Origin: JBJHBP01 sp050485685
GTDB lineage: Bacteria > Pseudomonadota > Gammaproteobacteria > Steroidobacterales > Rariloculaceae
Length of the DNA stretch: 64,000 nucleotides
NCBI GenBank assembly: GCA_050485685.1
Contig: JBJHBW010000002.1
Span: 124,001-188,000, forward strand
Direction: 5' to 3'
The translations under genes and the position numbers were made by a program. This document shows positions 33,407-42,990 of the stretch, one piece after another. The notes beneath the pieces are model-generated. The model was given only the letters and a program-made list of their open reading frames with translations, made no database searches and was not told the origin of the DNA. Every line of letters begins with the position of its first letter. Within the stretch, counting starts at the first letter, position 1.

Positions 33407-35893
33407 ATGTCAGCCACACACAAACGCCTGACCTTCCGTATGGGCGCGGCGATCGCTGTGGCAGCCTGTGGCGCATGGCTGGCCGGCTGCGAGCGCGCGC
33501 CGGCGGAATCACTGGATCACGAGATCACAACGCTGGTCGGGCGCTACTGCACCGAATGTCACAACAACGTGGAGCGCGTGGCCGATCTTTCGCTGGAATC
33601 GGTATCCGCTGCTCACCTGGCGCAGCACCCGGACATCTGGGAAGAAGTGGTGCGCAAGCTGCGCGGCAACATCATGCCGCCACCGGGCGGGCCGCGACCG
33701 GATGCCGATCAGACCCGTCATTACGTTCGCGTGTTCGAAGCGGCGCTGGACCGGCAGGCGGCCGAACGGGGACCTGCACCCGGGCGCGTGGGCCTGCACC
33801 GGCTGAACCGCACAGAATACGCGCGCGTGATTCACGACCTGCTGGGCCTGCACATCGATGCGCGCGCACTGCTGCCGGCGGACACGTCCAGCGACGGTTT
33901 TGACAACATCGCCAGCGTGCTCGGCATGTCGCCCACGCACCTGGATCGTTACATCGCCGCGGCGCGTGACATCAGTCTGCTGGCGGTGGGCAATCCGCGC
34001 GCAGACACGGTGCGTTCGGATTACCGTTCCACGCTGCGCAACGGCACGCTGCATGTTGACGGGCTGCCGCTGGGCACCCGCGACGGCATGCTGATTCAGC
34101 ATCACTTCCCGGCCGACGGCGAGTACATATTCAATATCAATGTGAATTCGGACTCCGGCACGCCGTTGCGCGCCTACCCGCAGGGCTGGATAGAGCATCG
34201 TCACCAGCTGATCATGACCCTGGATGGCGAAGTCGTATTCACCGCGGAACTGGGTGGCGAGGAGGATTCGCGCGCCATAGACCGGTATCAGATGCCCGCG
34301 GTGCAGCAGATACGCAATCGCTTTCGCGACATTCGTCTTCAGGTGCCGGCCGGTCGGCGCGAGGTGGGTGTCACGTTCATCGCGCGCAGCATGGCGCAGG
34401 ATCATTATCTGCTGCAGTCGTTCGTTCCCGGACGCGGTGTACCCGATGTTCCGCGCATTTTCGGCACCGAGATACTCGGACCCTACGAGCCCAGCGGTAT
34501 CAGCGGGCGCCTTGAAAGTCGTGAGCGGATTTTCATCTGCTACCCGGAGACCGCCGAAGAAGAGCGGCCCTGCGCGCAACGCATACTGACGAATCTCGCC
34601 AACCAGGCATTCCGCCGGCCGGTGGACGAGGCGGATATCGCGCCCCTGATGGCGTTCTACGATGAAGGGACCGCGGGCGATCGCGGCTTCGAGAGTGGCA
34701 TACAGCGCGGCCTGTTCGGCATCCTGTCCAGCGTGGACTTCCTGTACCGCGCCGAGCCCGGCACCGCGCCGGCCGATGCTGCGCCCGGCAGCACCTATGC
34801 GATCTCCGACCTGGAGCTGGCCTGGCGACTGGCATTCTTCCTGTGGAGCCAGGGACCGGACGAGGAACTGCTGCAGCTGGCCGAGGCGGGACGGTTGAGC
34901 GACGACAGCGTGCTCGACGCGCAGGTTTCGCGCATGCTCGCGGACCCGCGCTCGGAGTCGCTGGTCACGAACTTCGCGTTCCAGTGGCTGGAAGTGCGGC
35001 GGCTGCGGCAGCTCGATCCGGATCCGCGCCTGTATCCGAACTTCGATGAAGACCTGCGCAACGCGTTCGAGCGTGAGATGCAGCTGTTCCTGGACAGCAT
35101 CCTGCGTGCCGACGTCAGTGTCGTGGAACTGCTGACCGCCGACTACACGTTCGTCAATGACCGGCTTGCGCGCCATTACGGCATCCCGGATGTGCGTACC
35201 GAGCGATTCCGGCGTGTGGCGCTGGCCGACTCACGTCGCCACGGCCTGCTCGGCAAGGGCAGTGTGCTGATGGTCACGTCCTACCCCGACCGCACCTCGC
35301 CGGTGCTGCGTGGCGCGTGGATCATGGATCACCTGCTCGGTACGCCGGCCGCGTCGCCGCCGCCTGGCGTGGAAACCAATCTCACGGACGTGGAAGGCAT
35401 GCAGCCGCGCTCGGTTCGCGAGCGGCTGGAGCAGCATCGTACGGATCCGTCCTGCAACCACTGCCATGGCGTGATCGATCCGCTGGGTCAGCCGCTGGAG
35501 ACCTTCGACGTGATCGGCGAGCTGCGCTGGCGCGAGCGTGATACCGGCGTGGAGGTGGACCCAACCGGCGTGCTGGCAGGTACCGATATCCAGGTGAGCG
35601 GCCCCGACGATCTGCGCGAGGCCCTCGCTGCCGATCCCGAACAGTTCGTACGCGCGCTGACCGAGAAGCTGATGACCTACGCACTCGGCCGCTCCGTGCA
35701 GTATTACGACTTACCCACGGTGCGCGCGATCGTCGCCGACGCAGCTGTGGCCGGCTATCGTTTTGAATCCATCGTCCGCGGAATCGTGCACAGCGCACCG
35801 TTTCGGATGCGCAGCGTTCCGCAGACCCAGGCGCCGGACGGCGCCACCACCGCGATGACGGGCGGCGAATCTGCCACCGCCGCCGTTCATTAG
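33407..35893 (+). CDS. DUF1592/DUF1588-type dihaem c-type cytochrome lipoprotein (cassette B)
   Basis: 828 residues from ATG 33407; an ATG at 33380 overlapping the previous stop is an alternative. The signal ends in a lipobox, WLAGC, with Cys28 as the acylation site. CTECH at residues 48-52 with MPPPGG afterwards is the first haem domain; PSCNHCHGVIDPLGQPLETFD near the C-terminus is the second. Same DUF1587-1595-1592-1588-1585 order as the paralogue at 1811-4243, with which it shares long blocks (LADPR, DRTSPVLRG, LLGTP[AP]). Here the protein is membrane-tethered. Followed 22 bases later by the DUF1552 gene. Confidence 0.9.
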   Translation: MSATHKRLTFRMGAAIAVAACGAWLAGCERAPAESLDHEITTLVGRYCTECHNNVERVADLSLESVSAAHLAQHPDIWEEVVRKLRGNIMPPPGGPRPDADQTRHYVRVFEAALDRQAAERGPAPGRVGLHRLNRTEYARVIHDLLGLHIDARALLPADTSSDGFDNIASVLGMSPTHLDRYIAAARDISLLAVGNPRADTVRSDYRSTLRNGTLHVDGLPLGTRDGMLIQHHFPADGEYIFNINVNSDSGTPLRAYPQGWIEHRHQLIMTLDGEVVFTAELGGEEDSRAIDRYQMPAVQQIRNRFRDIRLQVPAGRREVGVTFIARSMAQDHYLLQSFVPGRGVPDVPRIFGTEILGPYEPSGISGRLESRERIFICYPETAEEERPCAQRILTNLANQAFRRPVDEADIAPLMAFYDEGTAGDRGFESGIQRGLFGILSSVDFLYRAEPGTAPADAAPGSTYAISDLELAWRLAFFLWSQGPDEELLQLAEAGRLSDDSVLDAQVSRMLADPRSESLVTNFAFQWLEVRRLRQLDPDPRLYPNFDEDLRNAFEREMQLFLDSILRADVSVVELLTADYTFVNDRLARHYGIPDVRTERFRRVALADSRRHGLLGKGSVLMVTSYPDRTSPVLRGAWIMDHLLGTPAASPPPGVETNLTDVEGMQPRSVRERLEQHRTDPSCNHCHGVIDPLGQPLETFDVIGELRWRERDTGVEVDPTGVLAGTDIQVSGPDDLREALAADPEQFVRALTEKLMTYALGRSVQYYDLPTVRAIVADAAVAGYRFESIVRGIVHSAPFRMRSVPQTQAPDGATTAMTGGESATAAVH

Positions 35894-35915
35894 CGCGCGA
35901 TTCGGAGGAACCGCG

Positions 35916-37259
35916 ATGTTCATCACGAAAAAGCATCTTTCACGACGCACTTTTCTTGCGGCCGGCGGCTATTCCATCAGCCTGCCATTCCTGAGCGCGA
36001 TGGTGCCGGCAGCGACCGCGCTGGCGAACACCGCGGCGGCGCCTAAACCGCGCATGGGATTCTTCTACCTGCCGCACGGCGCAATCATGGACAACACCCG
36101 CCACGGTGCCGAGGTGAACGCGTGGACGCCGGACATCGAGGGGCGCGATTTTGACTTCAAGCGCATCCTCGAACCGCTGGAACCATTCCGCAGTTACCTG
36201 ACCGTGGTCAGCGGCCTTGAGAACGCACATGCCTACGGGCCGGTGCACGCGATCACGCCGGCCACCTGGCTGAGCTGCGTGAAGCCGCGTCAGACTCACG
36301 CGCCGCTGATGGCCGAGACCATAGACCAGATGGCCGCGCGCTATCTGGGACAGGACACACCGCTGCCGTCGGTGGAACTGGCCACCGAGGAAAGCGGCGG
36401 CAGCGCGGCCTGCGAGGGCACGTATGGTTGCGCCTACGGCAACACGATCTCGTTCCGCACGCCGACCACGCCCCTGCCCATGGAATACGATCCGCGGCGC
36501 GCGTTCGAGACCATTTTCGGGCGCGGCAGCAGCGCCGAGGAGCGGGCCGAGATTTCGCATGCGTATCGCAGTGCGCTGGATCTGGTCTCCGAGCAGGCCG
36601 CGTCACTGCGACGTCGACTCGGTCCGGAAGACAGGGCGGCACTTGATGATTATCTGGCCAGCGTGCGTGAGATCGAGCGACGCGTTCAGCTCATGGAACA
36701 GAGCGATGTCACGCGCCTGGATCTGCCGGAGATTCCGGTGGAGATGCCGAGCTTCGACGAACACCTGCGCCTCAAGTTCGACCTGATCGCCGCCGCGTTC
36801 CAGGGCAACATGACGCGCGTGGTGTCGTTCATGATGGCGGCGGAAGTCAGCAACATGCCGTATACGCACATCGGCATTCCCGATGCGTTCCACCCGCTGT
36901 CGCATCACGCCGAGAACCGTGCAGACATTGAGAAGCTCACCGTGCTGCAGCGCTATCACAGTGAAGTGTTCGCCGAGTTCCTGACAAAGCTGTCCAACAT
37001 TCCGGACGGTGATGCAGGCTCGGTGCTGGACAACTCGGTGTTCCTGTATGGCAGCAACATGAGCAACAGCAACAGCCACGATCACTCACCGCTGCCTACA
37101 CTGATCGTCGGCAACAACGGCGGGCGCATCAAGGGCAACCAGCATCTGCGTTATCCGCATCGCACCCGTATGGCCAACCTGCTGGTGACGCTGCTGGATC
37201 GCGTCGATGTGCCGATAGAGCAGGTCGGTGACAGCACCGGACTGTTGTCGGAAGTCTGA
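35916..37259 (+). CDS. DUF1552 family protein, Tat-exported (cassette B)
   Basis: 447 residues, identical in length to the cassette A copy. ATG 35916 with CGGAGGA upstream. Tat signal KKHLSRRTFL followed by SLPFLSAMVPAATALANTAA, then GFFYLPHGAIMDN near residue 48 and GSNMSNSNSHDHSPLP near residue 390. Strongly similar to 454-1797 throughout. Function unknown; conserved His and Asp residues in the last motif recall metal ligands of the alkaline-phosphatase-like superfamily (inference). Lies between the DUF1592 gene and the ankyrin gene. Confidence 0.9.
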   Translation: MFITKKHLSRRTFLAAGGYSISLPFLSAMVPAATALANTAAAPKPRMGFFYLPHGAIMDNTRHGAEVNAWTPDIEGRDFDFKRILEPLEPFRSYLTVVSGLENAHAYGPVHAITPATWLSCVKPRQTHAPLMAETIDQMAARYLGQDTPLPSVELATEESGGSAACEGTYGCAYGNTISFRTPTTPLPMEYDPRRAFETIFGRGSSAEERAEISHAYRSALDLVSEQAASLRRRLGPEDRAALDDYLASVREIERRVQLMEQSDVTRLDLPEIPVEMPSFDEHLRLKFDLIAAAFQGNMTRVVSFMMAAEVSNMPYTHIGIPDAFHPLSHHAENRADIEKLTVLQRYHSEVFAEFLTKLSNIPDGDAGSVLDNSVFLYGSNMSNSNSHDHSPLPTLIVGNNGGRIKGNQHLRYPHRTRMANLLVTLLDRVDVPIEQVGDSTGLLSEV

Positions 37260-37262
37260 GCG

Positions 37263-38975
37263 GTGACGCGTCGCCACAGCACGGCCGGCCTCACGGCGGC
37301 GAGAACAGGCGGAGCGAAAACCCATGCTGTGCTGGCCTGTGCGGCGGCGCTCGCCGTCACGGCGGCAGGGATGTTCGCCGCCCGGGACGCCAGCGCCGGT
37401 AGTACCGCGCATCTGAGCATGAGCAGCGCGGTCGTCGCCGCGACCGGCGCCGTGGCCGGGCTTATGCCGATCATGTCCGCGGCGCTGGTGGACGCAGCGC
37501 GGCGCGGCCATCGCGACCTGGCCCTGACCGAACTGGCTGATGGTGCCGACATCAACGCCACCAGCGCAGACGGCACGACAGCGCTGCACTGGGCGGCTTA
37601 CCGCGAGGATCTGGAACTGGCGCGGGAACTGCTGGCGGCCGGCGCGGATCCGAATGCCGTCAACCATTACGGCGCGATGCCGCTGGCCGAGGCGGCCGCC
37701 ACCGGCAATGCCGCGATGCTGGAACTGCTGCTGGAGGCCGGTGCGGATGTGTCGGCCACCAACGAGGACGGGCAGACCGCACTCATGGTGGTTGCGCGCA
37801 CCAACAGTGTGGATGCGGCGCGCCTGCTGATCGCACACGGCGCAAACGTCAACCATGTGGAGCAGTGGCATGGCCAGACCGCACTGATGTGGGCAGCCGC
37901 GCACGGGCAGCCGGAAATGATTCGCGTGCTGATCGCGCACGGTGCCGAGACCGATATCCGCTCCCTCGAACACCAGTGGCCCCGCCAGGTGTCGGCCGAA
38001 TCGCGGCGCATGTATCGCCCCGTGGGCGGGCTGACGCCGCTGATCTTTGCCGCCCGTCAGGGCTGTGCAGAGTGCGCGCGCGCACTGGTAGAGGGCGGCG
38101 CCGACCCGGATTTCTCCGATCCGCAGGGCGTGACGCCACTGTACGTCGCCATAGACAACATGCATCTGGACACCGCTGCCTACCTGATAGAAGCCGGCGC
38201 GGATGTGAACAAGTGGGACTGGTGGGGCCGCTCACCACTGTTCGGCGCAGCCGACATGGTCACGATTCCGGCCGGCGGTCGTGCCGACCGGATCAGCATG
38301 GACAGAACATCTGCACTGGACCTGATCGACATGCTGCTGGCGCGCGGTGCGGATCCGGATCTGCAGCTGAAGCTGTCGTTGCCGTTCCGTTCCATCGTCG
38401 ACGATCGCGGCTGCGACAACATGCTGATCTCCGGCATGACGCCGCTGCTGCGGCTGGCCAAGACCTTCGACGCCGAGGCGATGAAACGCCTGCTCGATGC
38501 CGGCGCCGATTTCGATATCCCCAACCAGGACGGCATCCTGCCGATCATGGCGGCGGCGGGCCTGGGTTCCTCATCGTGCGATCCGCGCGGTTACGGCCCC
38601 GGCATTCCGCACTACGAAACACCCGATGTCCAGGAAGCCTCCATTGCCGCGCTGCAGGTGCTGCTGGACGCCGGTGCCGACGTCAACGCACAGGGCCCCG
38701 TGGTAACAGGTCCCGGCAGCCGCTTCGGCGGACGCCGCACAGGGCAGACCGCATTGCACGGCGCAGCCGGCTGGGGCTGGGACGATGTGGTCAGATTTCT
38801 TGCAGCCAGCGGCGCGCGCATCGATCTGCGTGACGCGCAGGGACGCACCGCCTACGACGTGGCCCAGGGCGCCGGCGGACGCGGTGGCGGCGCGCGTACC
38901 GCCACGGCCGAACTGCTGCTGGAACTGTGTGCCCAACAGGACGGCTGTGACGTCTCGCAGCTGACCGGTCTCTGA
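37263..38975 (+). CDS. exported ankyrin-repeat protein (cassette B)
   Basis: 570 residues; GTG start three bases after the DUF1552 stop. A long basic leader precedes a hydrophobic signal (VLACAAALAVTAAGMFA) ending near DASAG. About 11 ankyrin repeats follow from residue 70: for example DGTTALHWAAYREDLELARELLAAGADPN, DGQTALMVVARTNSVDAARLLIAHGANVN and QTALHGAAGWGWDDVVRFLAASGA; longer spacers interrupt repeats near residues 245 and 350. Ankyrin arrays bind proteins, so this may scaffold or sequester a partner of the cytochrome or the Tat protein in the periplasm. No equivalent is seen at cassette A within the window. Spacing supports co-transcription. Confidence 0.9.
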   Translation: MTRRHSTAGLTAARTGGAKTHAVLACAAALAVTAAGMFAARDASAGSTAHLSMSSAVVAATGAVAGLMPIMSAALVDAARRGHRDLALTELADGADINATSADGTTALHWAAYREDLELARELLAAGADPNAVNHYGAMPLAEAAATGNAAMLELLLEAGADVSATNEDGQTALMVVARTNSVDAARLLIAHGANVNHVEQWHGQTALMWAAAHGQPEMIRVLIAHGAETDIRSLEHQWPRQVSAESRRMYRPVGGLTPLIFAARQGCAECARALVEGGADPDFSDPQGVTPLYVAIDNMHLDTAAYLIEAGADVNKWDWWGRSPLFGAADMVTIPAGGRADRISMDRTSALDLIDMLLARGADPDLQLKLSLPFRSIVDDRGCDNMLISGMTPLLRLAKTFDAEAMKRLLDAGADFDIPNQDGILPIMAAAGLGSSSCDPRGYGPGIPHYETPDVQEASIAALQVLLDAGADVNAQGPVVTGPGSRFGGRRTGQTALHGAAGWGWDDVVRFLAASGARIDLRDAQGRTAYDVAQGAGGRGGGARTATAELLLELCAQQDGCDVSQLTGL

Positions 38976-39024
38976 CGCTACGCGCGCGGGCCATGACGAG
39001 CAGGCGCGTCGCGCGCGCCCGGGC

Positions 39025-40350
39025 TCAGTCAATCAGCGCGGAATAGACCAGCGTTCGCACGCGGTCGAAATCATCGACACCCGCGGCAGGGATCAGCTGA
39101 GTCAGGTGCACGACCAGCAGTTCCTCGACCGGATCCACCCAGTAGGTACTGTGGTACGCACCGCCCCAGCCGTATTCGCCCACCGAACCATACTGACCGC
39201 GCGCACCCACATCGGTGACGATGGAGAAACCAAGCCCCATGCGCTGACCGGCGTTGAACGGCATGTCGCCGATATGGTTCATCGTCATCAGCTGGATGGT
39301 TTTCGGTGACAACAGACGTGTTCCTTCGAGTTCGCCGCCGTTCAGCAGCATCTGCAGGAAGCGTGCATAGTCACCGGCTGTGGACACCAGGCCCGCACCG
39401 CCCGAGAAACTCATGCGCGGCCCGTCGATATAGGCACCCTGCGCGGCGGAGCCATCCTGCGGTGCCCGCGTGAGTCGTCCGTCCTGCCGCCCGTACACGA
39501 CCGCGACGCGATCGCGCTTGTGCTCCGGCACGAAGAAGTGGGTGTCGTTCATGCGAAGCGGCGCGAAGATTCGAGTAGCCAGAAATTGATCGAGTGACTG
39601 GCCACTGACGCGCTCGATCAGCACACCGAGGATGTCGGTGCTGTAGCCATACACCCAGCGTTCGCCCGGATGGGCAGCGGCCGGCAATGCCCCCATGCGC
39701 GCCACGGTCGCGCCGATCGGCTCATCGCGATCCGCGAAATACCAGTTCTGGATACCTGCTTCGCGCCACCGGTCGGCGGCAGGTCCGGTGCCGTAATCGA
39801 AACCGGAAGTATGGGTGAGCAGATCGCGCACCGTGATCGCACGGCGTGCGGGCACGACGTCATAGCCGCCGCCTTCGCGTGATACGGCCACCGTGGTCTC
39901 TCCAAATTCGGGCAGCCAGCGGTCGATGCGCTCATTCAGCAGCAGTCTGCCTTCCTCGACCAGCATCATCGCGGCCACGCTGACCACCGCCTTGGTCTGT
40001 GAGGCGATACGGAACATCGTGTCGGATTGCATTGCGGCCCCGGCTTCACGGTCGCGATAACCGGCGGCATGCAGGTAGACGATGCCGCCTCGGCGCGCGA
40101 CCAGCGTCACGGAGCCGGCGAGTTGCTGATCTTCCACGTAACGCTGCAAGGCATCGTCGAGCCGCTGCAGTCGGTCCGTGGAAATGCCGGCCGACTCCGG
40201 GGAGATTGCGGTGAACGCGCCCGTATCGGCATGAACATTGAGGGCGAACAGCCCGAGCAGAAGAATCAGGAGTGCGACGGCACGGCCCGATTGCCTGTTC
40301 CGCGCGGCTGTTACCGGGGCAGGCATCGTGAACTGACGGATGACGGACAC
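39025..40350 (-). CDS. serine hydrolase, beta-lactamase-like, exported
   Basis: 441 residues from GTG 40350, preceded by GAAGGAG at eight bases; the ATG at 40371 lies before that ribosome site. A signal or anchor at about 23-42 (VALLILLLGLFALNVHA) follows a 22-residue n-region. Class C-type motifs: SxxK in IASQTKAVVS, LLTHTSGFDYG, YGYSTD at the YxN position and a GWGGAYHS end motif. The lack of Asn in the second motif (YST) is common in the esterase branch (EstB-like). Likely periplasmic esterase or peptidase. Confidence 0.88.
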   Translation of the reverse strand: MSVIRQFTMPAPVTAARNRQSGRAVALLILLLGLFALNVHADTGAFTAISPESAGISTDRLQRLDDALQRYVEDQQLAGSVTLVARRGGIVYLHAAGYRDREAGAAMQSDTMFRIASQTKAVVSVAAMMLVEEGRLLLNERIDRWLPEFGETTVAVSREGGGYDVVPARRAITVRDLLTHTSGFDYGTGPAADRWREAGIQNWYFADRDEPIGATVARMGALPAAAHPGERWVYGYSTDILGVLIERVSGQSLDQFLATRIFAPLRMNDTHFFVPEHKRDRVAVVYGRQDGRLTRAPQDGSAAQGAYIDGPRMSFSGGAGLVSTAGDYARFLQMLLNGGELEGTRLLSPKTIQLMTMNHIGDMPFNAGQRMGLGFSIVTDVGARGQYGSVGEYGWGGAYHSTYWVDPVEELLVVHLTQLIPAAGVDDFDRVRTLVYSALID

Positions 40351-40500
40351 TGTTCTATCTCCTTCGGACATTTGTTGTTGTTGGCCTTTCTGGCAGCCAG
40401 GAGCCTCTGCGGCGGAAACGGCTTTGCGGTCAATCCCGCTCGCTCAGCCACCTCCTCACATTGATCACGAAAGTCGGATTCTCTTCAGCGCCTGGCGCGT

Positions 40501-40779
40501 TCATACCCATGGGACGACCCTGACGCTCCTGCGCGCTGAACATGCCGGCTTCACCGAACACTGCAATGCGACTGGATCCGACGTGTGCAGATTAATGGGC
40601 GCCGCATCGATGACGACGCCGGGTCCGGGCCGGTCAGTGAAAGCGGGATTCAGTGTGGCCGGATAGTAAGCGGAGCGGTCTGACGTATCGTCGCGCGCCG
40701 GTGTCTGCTGAGCGAAGGACGCCACGCTGTGGCAAAGCAGCACGGTGAGACCGATCTCGCAGAAGAACCGCACTCTCAC
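40501..40779 (-). pseudogene. small exported protein or 5' remnant of a larger gene
   Basis: 92 codons from GTG 40779, with GGGGGG four bases upstream. The first 22 residues look like a Sec signal (FFCEIGLTVLLCHSVASFA). The next stretch (NPAFTDRPGPGVVIDAAPINLHTSD) resembles the start of exported proteins with a V[VL]IDEAHxNxHT motif and then stops resembling anything; the last 30 residues are Cys/Arg-rich and unlike a folded domain. I read it as a truncated gene remnant, or possibly a real short secreted protein. The neighbouring stretches 40351-40500 and 40780-40870 hold nothing I can support. Confidence 0.4.
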
Positions 40780-40870
40780 AACGCCCCCCGGCAATTGATA
40801 CAGCGGCCATGATTGACTGTTACCGGTGTTCAATGCAACGGCGGCACAGGAAGGCCCTTACCGCCTTCGG

Positions 40871-42097
40871 TCAGGAGTGTCCGCGACCGGCCGTGCCATA
40901 GACACCGGTGTGCAGCTCGGCGTATTCATCGGCGCCCAGCACGACGCAGGTGTTGCGACCGCCTTCCTTTGCACGATACAGCGCTTCGTCGGCGAGCTGC
41001 AATGCACCTGCCGGTGACCGGTGCTGAGACGGCTGCACGACGGCCGCTCCCACGCTCACGGTCACCACGTCCGCAACCGAGGAATCCTCATGCTCGATGC
41101 CCAGCCGCTGAACGCCGTCGCGCAGCCTTTCAGCGGCAGCGGCGATGCCTTCCGGGGAGGTGTCGTAAAGCAGTACACAGAACTCCTCGCCACCGAAGCG
41201 AGCGGCGATATCCATCGCGCGCTGCGGAATGCCGCGTGCCACCTCGGCGACACGACGCAGGGTGGCATCGCCGGCCTGGTGACCATAGGTGTCGTTGTAG
41301 GCCTTGAAATGGTCGATGTCGATGAACAGCAGGCCGAGATTGCGTTCCTCGCGGGCGCAATGTCGCCACAGCGATTCCAGATGCGTATCCAGCGCACGGC
41401 GGTTCTTCAGGCCCGTCAGCGCGTCACGTTCCAGCAGTTCGCTGATCAGTGACTCCTCCAGGAAGCGGCGTCGCTGCAGCAGCTCCACGTCACGGCAGAT
41501 CATGGCCGCAATGCCGCCGGCCACTCCCAGGAACAGAAAGCCCTTCGCGAATACCGATCCCGGCAGAGGGAACAGCAGGCCGGCGGCCACAAACACGACG
41601 AGCACGACCGCTGCCGCATTCAGTGCGGTGCGGAACAGCAGTCCCATGAACAGAAACAGGGCCGGCATCAGCAGCGCGGCAATGACCAGATCCTCGGCCG
41701 ATCCGGCCGCAACCGCCTCGGCGGAAAGAACCGTGGCAAGACCCGCAAGCAGTGGCGCTCCGACTTCCATCATCGGCGCGTAAACGCGTTCGTACCAGCG
41801 GCTCAGTGATACAACCAGCACCGCAGTGATCAGTGGTATCACCAGCAGGAAGTGCAGGAGCACGATCAGGCTGAACCCGCCGTCGCGGGCCAGTTTTTCC
41901 GCGCTCAGAGCAGCCGCCATCACCAGGCTCAGCGCCGCGAACATGCGCACCCGCGGCTGCACCTCCTGCAGACGCGCGGCGAGGTACTGCCCTTCCAGTG
42001 GCTCGTCGAAACGCAGTCGAATGCGCCCGCGTCGCAGTTCCCTCGCATGAGGCGAGTCGGGCAGGTCGGGAATGTCCATGCGTGGCAGGATGTTCAT
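40871..42097 (-). CDS. diguanylate cyclase (GGDEF domain), membrane-bound
   Basis: 408 residues if ATG 42097 is used. Six or so membrane helices span about residues 50-205; a GGDEF domain follows with DALTGLKNRRALD, FIDIDHFKAYNDTYGHQAGD and the active site ARFGGEEF near residue 325, so catalytically complete. A possible I-site RxxD lies at RAMD five residues before it. It would synthesise cyclic di-GMP. The N-terminal region before the helices is basic and cytoplasmic. Monocistronic. Confidence 0.9.
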   Translation of the reverse strand: MNILPRMDIPDLPDSPHARELRRGRIRLRFDEPLEGQYLAARLQEVQPRVRMFAALSLVMAAALSAEKLARDGGFSLIVLLHFLLVIPLITAVLVVSLSRWYERVYAPMMEVGAPLLAGLATVLSAEAVAAGSAEDLVIAALLMPALFLFMGLLFRTALNAAAVVLVVFVAAGLLFPLPGSVFAKGFLFLGVAGGIAAMICRDVELLQRRRFLEESLISELLERDALTGLKNRRALDTHLESLWRHCAREERNLGLLFIDIDHFKAYNDTYGHQAGDATLRRVAEVARGIPQRAMDIAARFGGEEFCVLLYDTSPEGIAAAAERLRDGVQRLGIEHEDSSVADVVTVSVGAAVVQPSQHRSPAGALQLADEALYRAKEGGRNTCVVLGADEYAELHTGVYGTAGRGHS

Positions 42098-42243
42098 TGC
42101 CACACAGCGTGGCGGGATCGCACACGGAGCTCAAGGACACCGTTCTCAGAAAGCGCGGAAATCGTCTTGTGGCCGCGATGTTTGCCGAGTGGGTCGGGTC
42201 GTGGGGGCGGCGCCAGAGACACTCGCGCGGGCGACGCCGGCGG

Positions 42244-42990
42244 TCAGCGCGAAGGCAGCGCGCGGCGGCGGCGAAAACTGAAAAAGCGGCCTATGAATTC
42301 CCCGAACACCTGTTGCGCGAGGCTCCGGGCACGCTGCATGTGGCGATGGGTGGCCAGCAGCGCCGCTTCGGCATCGAAGGGCGCACCGCCGGTATCGAGC
42401 TCCGGTACCTGATCGTGGGCACCGATCCAGCGTCGTATCAGTGCCGCGTCGGCTTCCAGGTGAAACTGTACGCCGTAGGCGTTCTCGCCGATCCGGAAGG
42501 CCTGGTGCGGACAGCGTCGCGACTCGGCGAGGTGTACCGCCTGCGGCGGCAGCGTGAAGGTGTCCGAATGCCACTGGAATATCGGTTCCGAGCCGTCGAA
42601 GTGCGCGAACAGCGGATCGGCGCGGCCTGCCTCGGTGGCTTGCACGCGGGTCCAGCCGAACTCCGGTGCCGCGCCGCGCAGCGTGGTTCCCCCCATGCAG
42701 GCCGCCATCAGCTGCGCGCCCAGGCAGATGCCGAGCACCGGCATGCCCGATTCCACCGCCTCGCGTATCACGTCGCGTTCGTACGTCAGATGCGGATGCA
42801 GCGCATCGTCGTCGGCACCCATGGGCCCGCCCAGCACGACCAGGCCGTGATAACGGCCGATGGATACGCGCGCGTCGGGCGTGCGCTGGAAGTTCACGTA
42901 GCGGATGCGGAACCCGGCATCGCGAAACATCGGGTCCAGCATCCCAAGCGGTTCTGCCGCCACGTGCTGGAATACGAGCAGCTTACGCAT
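42244..42990 (-). CDS. class I glutamine amidotransferase
   Basis: 248 residues from ATG 42990, overlapping the uppP stop by 8 bases. Class I GATase triad: nucleophile Cys in GICLGAQLMA near residue 90, and His and Glu in GVQFHLE near residue 175; VVLGGPMG is the oxyanion strand. It resembles stand-alone GATase-like proteins annotated as GMP synthase-glutamine-like or gamma-glutamyl hydrolases of polyamine or gamma-glutamyl compounds. Real substrate unknown. Translationally coupled to uppP. Confidence 0.88.
   Translation of the reverse strand: MRKLLVFQHVAAEPLGMLDPMFRDAGFRIRYVNFQRTPDARVSIGRYHGLVVLGGPMGADDDALHPHLTYERDVIREAVESGMPVLGICLGAQLMAACMGGTTLRGAAPEFGWTRVQATEAGRADPLFAHFDGSEPIFQWHSDTFTLPPQAVHLAESRRCPHQAFRIGENAYGVQFHLEADAALIRRWIGAHDQVPELDTGGAPFDAEAALLATHRHMQRARSLAQQVFGEFIGRFFSFRRRRALPSR

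Noticed and set aside
42104..42243. Small gene between the diguanylate cyclase and the amidotransferase
   Set aside because: Open frames here are Arg/Gly-rich antisense extensions without ribosome sites.
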